Shown here one piece after another: positions 56,001 through 64,000 of a DNA stretch of 64,000 nucleotides (position 1 is the stretch's first letter; each line of letters starts with the position of its first letter). A program made the position numbers and the translations under genes. This DNA is from Platycnemis pennipes (Eukaryota > Arthropoda > Insecta > Odonata > Platycnemididae). The notes beneath the pieces are model-generated. The model did not search any database, was not told the origin of the DNA, and saw nothing but the letters and a program-made list of their open reading frames with translations. The stretch covers positions 36,842,698 to 36,906,697 of the forward strand of contig OW121855.1 of assembly GCA_933228895.1 (NCBI GenBank), written 5' to 3'.

Positions 56001-56439
56001 GGAACTTTCATCATTATGTTTTCTTTAAATATATTTGTTACTCATCGTTTTCATTCTGAGGCACTTGGCATTAATATTACAAAATTCATACAAGTGGCCT
56101 TAGGCTACTTCTCTGGACTACGTATTTCTAGAATGTTCTTGGTTCCCTCAAAGTGCATAACCTGAGGTAATCGATACGGACGTGTACAGAGTTGGAAATA
56201 TGACGGTCTTTATCTTGTATGTACTATTGTCCATAATTTCGAAGGGGAGGTTCAATCCCTTGAGTCTATACTATCGGTTATCGATCTCTTCTTTTTTGTA
56301 TCCAGCTGTATCCCGGGACGGGGCTAGTATGCGGGTCTACGCTTGTTACAGTTAAATTAAGTTAAATTTATCGTGTAGTCTTCGTGTTTACTGAGCTTCC
56401 AACTTCAGATTTACCAATAATGAACTTACGGATGATGTT
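53100..56439. other. Intergenic or intronic sequence, no recognised gene
   Basis: Only short frames without motifs. No transposon edges were found. A near-palindrome GGAGGCATATACCTCC lies near 55368. Confidence 0.4.
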
Positions 56440-57122
56440 TTGTGTCCTTCTTCAGCGACGATTCTCTCGATCCAGCCGGTTTTTCCCGATTTCCCCGCCT
56501 GCTTTTTTGATTCACGAACGCTCGTGGCATGTTCTTCAATTCACGAATTGAATGCCTTTCGCAGATGTATTCCAAGTGCTCGCGGCGTATTCAGCGTGGG
56601 AGGGAAGGGGGAAGATTTAACCGAAGGGAACCTGCACGTTTCTTTGGAAAAATGTGGCCACTTTTTCGTGGCTACATTTTTCCTTCCCTGCCTCAGCTCC
56701 CTCTTCAGCGGTCTCATCCTTTTCTGCTGCGGATCGCAACGGCATAATTTCGAAGTCGGCGCCAGCAGTAACCGTCTTGTCTGCTTCCTTTTGGAGCGGA
56801 GTGCCAATGGGAATCGAGGTTTCGGAATGATATTCCGTCGGGAGGGTGAAGGTTTTCGCGCTTTGGAGAGCCAATGGCTGGGGCTGGAGAAGGAAGGCGT
56901 ATTCACGGGAATGGAGGATCCTTTAGAGGAGGGAATTCGATGGTAGTGGTGTCTGCAGTTGTGAAGAGTATAATGATAAAGGGTGCAGAGAAAGAGAGGA
57001 GTTCGAAGCTCGGGTTTTTGGGAGTGGAAGAGCCTTTCCCTTTCACAAAGAATAGATTTACGTACTCTAAGCAAAGAAAAAATAACTCGAAGTGGTCTCC
57101 GCTGCTTTCGAATCCTTTGTAG
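56440..57122. other. GC-richer block with overlapping open frames, not assigned
   Basis: Frames of 168 codons (+ strand, 56440-56946) and 177 codons (- strand, 56541-57074) overlap here. Composition is clearly more GC-rich than the flanks, which lowers stop density on both strands. Neither protein shows a domain or a splice context that I recognise. A 16-bp hairpin (GGAAAAATGTGGCCAC, 15 of 16 matched, loop of 6) lies at 56646-56683. This may be a regulatory element, an untranslated exon or a coding exon. Confidence 0.3.
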
Positions 57123-59708
57123 TTGGAATTGTAACCTCTATACTAAATTGACTCTGCTCTGAGATGCTTGGTGTGTGCAGTGATGGTCCTAACTCATCAG
57201 TATTTCTTATCGGTGTTTTCTATGGTATGAGGTGGGAGTGGCGAACCTATGGCACGCGTGCCCCAAGTGGTCCCATTATTTCGGAACGTGGAGCAATTAT
57301 TTTGGCATGCGGAGCTGTGCGGCGTTAAAGGCAATTCCACGGAGAGTTTAGATTGAAGGGTCGAAATAATATGAGAAATCGATGGTAGTGTAGTTGCGGA
57401 TGGGGGGCAAAGAAGAGCGCCGTATACGCTATAAGCTGTTTACGTGACATACGTTAAACACAAATATTGTGCATGCTATTAAAATTATTTTTATATTATT
57501 GAACGTCTTATATCTCCAAGAGAGATAAAATAATCGATATCTCTGTCTCCCTTGATGGCTTGATGGCACGCGACTCAAGAGTATATAGTATATTTAATAT
57601 TTTTGGCACTGAATTGCCTAAAGGTTCGCCATTCCTGGTCTCAGGTATATGTTCTTCGTTATCTTTTATGGATATAAAATTTGAACGAATTAATACCAAA
57701 ATTCGGAAACTGATCTACAGACGACTTAGATATTACAAGTGAATTTATTGTGTTGATTAAATTTCACGAAATATATCGAAGTTATATTTATAATAGTGTA
57801 ACAAATGTCATCTACCGCTAACTTGAGTGATGCATAATGATTCGCTCGAAATATTAATTTTATAAGCCTATTCTTAGCTGGATATTTTCTTTTGGGAAAT
57901 CTTCAGAAGAAATGAACTTAATTGAGAAAAGGATATTTCTAAAGTTATCCATTAATTTAGTACCTATCCAAGCCAGGTTGATACTATCATTGTGTTCTGT
58001 ATACTTAATGGCCAGTAGTCGTGTGAATCAAAAGCCTTGAAAGAGAATTTCTTTGCTTTATTCGGGATCTCCAAATTGCCTGTATTTAAGAATTTGGTAG
58101 GTATGTCTTAAGGGGCCTTCACTGGATTGTGTATTTGCTATTGGCTATGGGCATCAGCTTCAAATGATTCTTGGTGAAGTGCCTTGCACGGAGGCCTTGC
58201 ACTCTTTCTTTGCTCCATGTGATTGCTGCGATGTGCGAACAGCTTTTGGAGAGGCAAGGCACGGGGACGAGGGCTTGTTATGTGGAGAAAATTGCGTGAA
58301 GTTGTAAGCATCGGCATTCATGTATATTTTGGAGAGACTCCCTTCGTAGTGGTAAGGGGCCGTGATGAAGTACATTTTAAAAGGACGACTCGGCCGTTTA
58401 GAGTAAGAGGAGTTAATTGCACGCTGCACGCCTTCTGTGCGATGAGTAGGCTGAGAATTAGATTCAAGCTTTTAGGCATTCTGTTATATGATAAGAATGG
58501 GTTCTCATTTCCTTGTGTATTGCAGAGCTGATGTACTGGATAAAATTTGGAACTGGCAGCAATCATTTCGGGGGCTTTATGCTATTGCTAGGGTGATATT
58601 CTCGGCTGCAAGAAATATGGATTGTGATATTCAATGTCCTGAAAGCAACGACGAATTTCGACGTCACAACTGAATGATTTATACGCAGTTACAGAGGCAA
58701 AAAGTAACCCTCTCATTTGGACTTACCTTGATCAATTTAGGTTCTTTATAACCGATCATAAGATTTCACATCTGATGAGGAAATTTTTTAAAACTATTAA
58801 TTATTTATCCAAATATTGTAGCTGGAATAACTTAAGCTTATAAACGCGTATTTTTTCTTCTACTGTTTCTTATTCAAAAATGACTGCTGCTCATATTCCT
58901 TATTTCTTTTTGGTGGCGAGTATTTGTGAATTTACTAGGGGATTTATAAATTAATTTGTTTATAGATCGTATATTTATGCCGCCATTTTTACAACGGCAA
59001 TGTTTGTGTCTTTAGACATTATAATTCAGTGGTAAAGAATTCGCATCTTTAATAGAATTTGTGCCTTCTAGGTGAATGCCGACGAAAGTTATACTCTCCT
59101 CGGCTCCTGATAGAACTGGGACGCAAAAATGTTTGTAGAAGTAATTTACGAAGATGGGGTAAAGAGAGAGCGGAATGGAAGAGGGGCAAGGAAGGTGGGA
59201 ACAATAGGATCTGAAGGGGAAGAAATGAAGAATGTAGCGTATCCGTGCTGTGATGAGGATGCCATGTTCTGAAGCTCTAAGTCAGCTTAAAAGCCCTCAT
59301 GGCCTTACCCAAAAGCTCTCATATAGCCTTGAAATAACATTTTTTTTTCGGCCTTCCCGTCGTTCTGCTGGTATGGAATTTAGAACTTCTTCTTTAACAT
59401 TTACGGTTGCTTTCAGACCTGTCGCTTTGAGAAGCTGGTTCCTTGCCATGGGAATGGAAAAAAATGCCGCATTGGAATCCATGCCTGTTTATTGCTCTTG
59501 TTACCCAGTCTTTGTAGTTATCGCAGTGATAGCTTGTGTATATGTGGAATAGGTAGATTATTATTATTAGAACAAGTACATTTGACTTAAGAATTTGTTC
59601 GGGCTTTTTACTTAATTATTACCATATATATATGAAATCATATGGCAAAACTAAATTAATTTCAATACAGCATCAGGAATAGTAACAAACATGCCTAACT
59701 GCAAACAT
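57123..59708. other. Intergenic or intronic sequence, no recognised gene
   Basis: Short frames only, with no repeat edges or RNA genes recognised. Confidence 0.45.
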
Positions 59709-60008
59709 TACACTGTAAAAAGTAGATCTGATTTTAAGGCACAAAAGCGATCTGAATTTCAGATGCAACAATTTTAAGACAGGGTATGTTGAATTTCAGC
59801 AGTAATATCTTGTCTAAAAATAAGGCAGGGGAACGACTGAAAATCAGACCATCCAGAATCCTGCTTCCTCTGCTTCCTGCTTAACTGCTCCTGTACCAAC
59901 CATCCATGTTCCTGCCTCTTCCGCACCTTGCATCCGTGTTCCTGCCTTAAACCAGACAGCGCTTAAATTCAGATCGCACTGAAAATCAGATCAACTTTTT
60001 ACAGTGTA
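59709..60008. mobile_element. 300-bp MITE with 25-bp inverted repeats and TA flanks
   Basis: CACTGTAAAAAGTAGATCTG at 59711 and its inverted form CAGATCAACTTTTTACAGTG ending at 60006 match except for one base, and the match continues four bases inward (ATTTT). TA lies outside both ends (59709-59710 and 60007-60008), as for Tc1/mariner-type insertion. The interior repeats GATCTGAATTTCAG-like words and a CTTCCTGCTT-rich segment, with no gene. Confidence 0.85.
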
Positions 60009-61379
60009 CAATTCAGCATTGGTTAATAATAATCTGTTGCTGTTTATACAAACTTGATTCATTGTGAGTGCAATTACAACAAACATTTACTTCAACAATA
60101 TTCAGTTTCATTTAACATTCATCATTTTATTTATTAATTCAATTTAACCTACACATTTTTACATAATTTTACATCGATGAATAATGTTTAGGTGCGCAGA
60201 TAGACCACCCAACTTTAAATGTTCCGTAGTAGCATTAGATGTTCACACAACTTTGTTTTGAAGGATTCAACTGACGAACGTTTTGTTTCAGAGATATAGT
60301 ACGTTGTATATGTGTATTACGCAGTACGGTTTAAAAATACTGTGTAGGGACTGATATTAGTGATGTTAATACAGGTCCGTTTATGTTCTTTTGCGGGACG
60401 AATTACGTAAACATATATAAATACATTTATCTAAACGTACACGTATAGGGTGAAATAAAATTAGCACAATCTACTTTTTTGCTATCACTACCTACACTAT
60501 ATACTACGAGCACTTACTATCTACATCTACTTACGTGTTCTCAACTTTGTGACAGCATCGCTTTATGTCAATTATGGTTTTCTTTTTTGTTTTAGAAGCC
60601 TTTTTTAATGATTAATTTGGGAAAGTGCCGGAAGTTTAATATTTTTAAAGGTAGTGCATAAATAAAAATCAATCCTGGATGAGACTAAATGAAACATACT
60701 TTGCTGGACACTATCTGCCTAATTGTTCAAGGTTCGCACTTGAGTCAGTCAAGAGATGGAAAAGTGGAAGAAATTTCGATGGAGTATTTACACGGCATTT
60801 ACTTAATAGGTACTAGGAAAGCTACCGGAAGAGTGTGTGGCAGGTGGTGAAACAATACCGGGCATGCGTTTAAAAACAAACTAGTAACTTCATTTCAAGT
60901 TCTATTGTCAATATAAAATCAAAGATTTGCAAATATAAAGTAGATATACGTCCTTTACAGCTGACAATGAAAATCCATCCTTTGGGACGGACACCGCACA
61001 TACTATACAAATATTTGCTTGACCTCCACACGAAAAAATTAAATGGTAGTAGTCGTATGGTGATACATTTAGTCTTATGTAAAAATGTTAGAAATTCTTA
61101 AAAATTATCGTATTTCCCCATGGTTATTTCGATATGATCTATTACTGTCCCTTGTTTTGCGCGGAAAAATTAAATTTCAAATCAATTAGTCTTTTAATTT
61201 ATCTCTCTAATTTTATCTTTATGCTCTGACCTACCATAATATGATGGAGTTTAAATAATATATTTTATACATCATCAACAAATGTGTCCACCTTAACGAT
61301 ATTAAAGACTTAATGATATGATGCCAATATTAACGAAATGGCGGATGATTTTACTGCTGCGCCAGTTAACTACTAGTTT
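60009..61379. other. Intergenic or intronic sequence, no recognised gene
   Basis: AT-rich and stop-dense. A partial core-repeat match (AGAGTGTGTGGCAGGTGGTG) is at about 60829-60848. Confidence 0.4.
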
Positions 61380-62060
61380 TCATGACACCGGGTTCCGGTG
61401 GATGACCGGTTAAGCACGATCGCGCCAGCGGCGTGGCGAGCATAACTTGGTTTTAGAGCTTGACTGCAGTTTTCGTTTTAAATTTGCGGTCGAGCCAATT
61501 TTTATCCAGCTCGGCTGCCGCATGGAAAACTGCCTCTCGAAAATGGGCCAAGTCGCCAAATTCGGCGTCGAAATCGGTAAATTGGCAGCACTGTCCATTA
61601 GCGAGGTAGGCACCCATTGGGGGGGGGGGGCACTCCCTCTCATCCAGGGCTGCTCCTTCCCTCAATGGCCTCCTCGTCGGACCCTAATGATACGCAACCC
61701 TCGTGGAACAGAGGGCAAGTCGGGTCGGGATGGGGTCATTTGCGAGATGCAATTACGTCGCCGTGCACAACCCTTCGTACGTCTCTTCGCCGTCCCTTGC
61801 CATCCTGCACACAGGCTGGGAGGACGTTTGGTGATGATGGAGGAGGATAGAGGGGGAAAGATGCGGTAGGATGCAGCTCCCTTTACTTTTTCTGCTGTTC
61901 CTAGACTGACCGTTCCTTCGCAACCGCGCTTGCTCGTAGATTCAAGTTGCCTCATTCCGTTTCTGCTCATTGCCCCGCTGCTTGCTTACGAGGCCCCCCC
62001 ATTTGCGTTCTCATTTCCCCACCGGGGGCGAACTTGGTCTTCCGTGAATGCTGTCTTCAG
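61380..62060. other. GC-rich block with a 10-base G run, not assigned
   Basis: Open frames of 140 codons (+) and 102 codons (-) overlap and reflect GC content. A G run occurs at about 61619-61630. CpG words are frequent (GCGCCAGCGGCG, CGCCAAATTCGGCGTCG). No motif is recognised. It might be a promoter-proximal region or an untranslated exon of a gene beyond the window. Confidence 0.3.
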
Positions 62061-64000
62061 CCTCGTCATATCGGTGCGTTTTTTCTTTAATTAAGAGCAC
62101 ATGACTCCCCTCCATTGGGTTCGTGATTTATTCAGTGATGAGCTGTTTAGCATCGTCACTCCTAACATTTTATATCTTTGATTCAAATGAATAGGGAGGG
62201 AAGGTTAATTGCGAAAGGTTTTCGTGAATTATCCTAAAGAAAAACATTGGGGAGGGGGAACGCAAGTTGCCATATTTCGTGAAAGCCGAGGGGACGTCGA
62301 AAGTAGTAAAAATGTCGCAAGAAAGTATAAGAAAATTAAGTAAGAAGTGTATAGTGATGTTAGAGAGGCCGGTGAGAACACTGAATGATAATCCCTACTG
62401 TATTTCCGCGCAATCGAGACGTCTAGATTCCCTATTTCGGCATTTTGTGTGCGATGAAAGTCTTTCATTGGACAGAATTCTGGTAGGGAAGGCGTCGGAC
62501 AGTTAATTAGGGAACCAAACGAAACGTCGGATAAATTACAATTTTTCATCATCAAATTCCAATTACTGTGGAACTTTTCAATTTAATTGGCAGAGCGCGA
62601 GTGCTTTTCTGTGACTAATTATTTTAAATTGGAACATTCAGCTCTGATGATTTTTAATTTATTTACTTGCCAAGCCGCATGCCTACATGAGCATTTTGAA
62701 ACTTTTAATTGCCCATTCATTTTGATAATTATAATTATTCACTACAGTGCATCTTTGTTAAGATTCAATGACAAGTGTATAAGGATTACCTTCCCATAAA
62801 TCTAAGTCTTAATAAATTTATAATTGTCGACACTACGATGCATAGAACCAGGGAATAAAAATATTCCTCCTTTCAATTTTTAGTTCCTCCTTTAACCTTT
62901 CTGTATTCTACACCCCCTTCTCCATCCTTCACCCCCTTCGTCCATTCCTCCCAATAAAATCCCCTCCATCGATAAGTTTAACGTTTTTCTGTCAGTTTTT
63001 TCATTCGCTTCTTGCAATGAGATAAAAAAATCTCCGAGTGACATTATTTGAGTTTGGCTTACAATTAGAGACTAATGACTCAACAGTACTCTATTTTAGC
63101 TTTGTTATATTATATTGAATCTTGGAGCTAGAGCTACGCCAACTGCCCGTCCACGTCTTTCATCGTTCCTTAAGTTTTTCACTCGATAAAGTTGCAGGAT
63201 CATAAAGAGGGTGATATTAGGAAAACAGAATCTGATTAAATCATTAAAAATGATGCCTTAGATTACGTCGCTCCACACTTATGAAAATTTAGCCTCCTAT
63301 CGTTGGCTATCGTACGTATTTTGGTCTCTAGGCTAAGAGATTTTTAGCGCTTCCTTATTTACTTGCTTATACAAATTTCTCCGAAATATTAATTGTGATC
63401 TCTCCACCATTCTCCCGTATTTGTTCCTCGCTTGAGTTTGTTGGTTTATTTCTCGTATATTATTGATTTGGCTCGAGATCTCTACGCCATAATTTCCTTT
63501 TCAAAATCTACTGGCCGCACCTTCACCTAAAAGAGTACCTATTTGAATGAGTCTATAAAATCCGCTTTTTCTTTATTTGTCGATGGATTCTGCTCGGATG
63601 TTATCTCTTCTGGCAGCTTCCTCCCTCCCCATGTACCGAAGCGTTTTTTTTCCGTTTTGTAATTTGGCATTCCGAACCTTTGCTATCTCAGTCGTTGCCT
63701 CTAAGTATCAAAGAAAATTGGCCCACTCTCTTTTCCATTGAGTCCTTCAGCGTATTTCTTTCATTAAAAATTATATTTTGGTTATATTTTATGTCCCTTT
63801 TATTTTATGATTAACCTCTTCCATATCTTATCGATGACGTTGGTCTTTTTGTTGTTCTTCCTCTCAACTCCTGAACTTTCGTACTGCGTTCATCCTCTTT
63901 TCCCCGTTTCTAAGATTTTACAATGATATGTGCTATCCATCTTTCTAAGTTGATTTCGCTTCCGACAATTATCTTGCATTCATCGAATTATCTCTGTCGC
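62061..64000. other. Intergenic or intronic sequence, no recognised gene
   Basis: A 79-codon + strand frame at 62267-62506 encodes a basic, polar peptide with no recognised family. The remainder is pyrimidine-rich and stop-dense. Confidence 0.4.

Noticed and set aside
56541..57074. 177-codon minus-strand frame
   Set aside because: Overlaps a similar-length + strand frame in a GC-rich patch; no domain recognised, so neither is called as a gene.
61447..61869. 140-codon + strand frame
   Set aside because: Contains a G run and lies in a GC-rich block where both strands are open; no recognised domain.

Overview
This is eukaryotic DNA, most likely from an arthropod and probably an insect with a large, repeat-rich genome. 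The evidence is AT-rich sequence, spliced coding pieces, animal polyadenylation signals, and a transposon set typical of insects: mariner, Tigger/pogo, PIF/Harbinger, TTAA-type MITEs, Jockey-clade LINE, Penelope-like elements and tRNA-derived SINEs. The species cannot be named from the sequence.

Only one host gene is recognised with confidence. Positions 1-992 are the end of an intron. Positions 993-1151 are the last coding exon of an Hsp110/HSPA4-family chaperone on the + strand. Its 3' UTR runs to a polyadenylation signal at 2088-2093. A second, much weaker host-gene candidate is a membrane-protein exon on the - strand at 52836-53099. I recognise no other host exon.

The rest of the first 50 kb is layered transposon debris. 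In order: a piggyBac-type MITE (3271-3611) beside a PIF-type MITE (3620-3841); a 3.2-kb terminal-inverted-repeat transposon with a two-exon decayed gene (5387-8582); a foldback-like element whose arms are 32-bp minisatellites (11661-15328), containing a Jockey reverse transcriptase and flanked by oppositely oriented 138-bp satellite arrays; several SINEs (19.7-26.6 kb); a decayed pogo element, a Penelope element and a LINE abutting at 27.5-30.5 kb; a full-length but broken mariner (31132-32447); a Tigger element (35689-39322) split by a palindromic Penelope element with hammerhead-like motifs and by a TTAA MITE; and a PIF/Harbinger element (41309-45496).

From about 45.6 kb to the end recognisable transposons are sparse: a small MITE, a Penelope-type end, a SINE body and a clean 300-bp MITE at 59709-60008. 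This part looks like unique intergenic or long-intron sequence. The transposons do not form a pathway. Their nesting gives a relative order of insertion: Tigger first, then the Penelope element and the MITE inside it, and the LINE before the MITE inside it.
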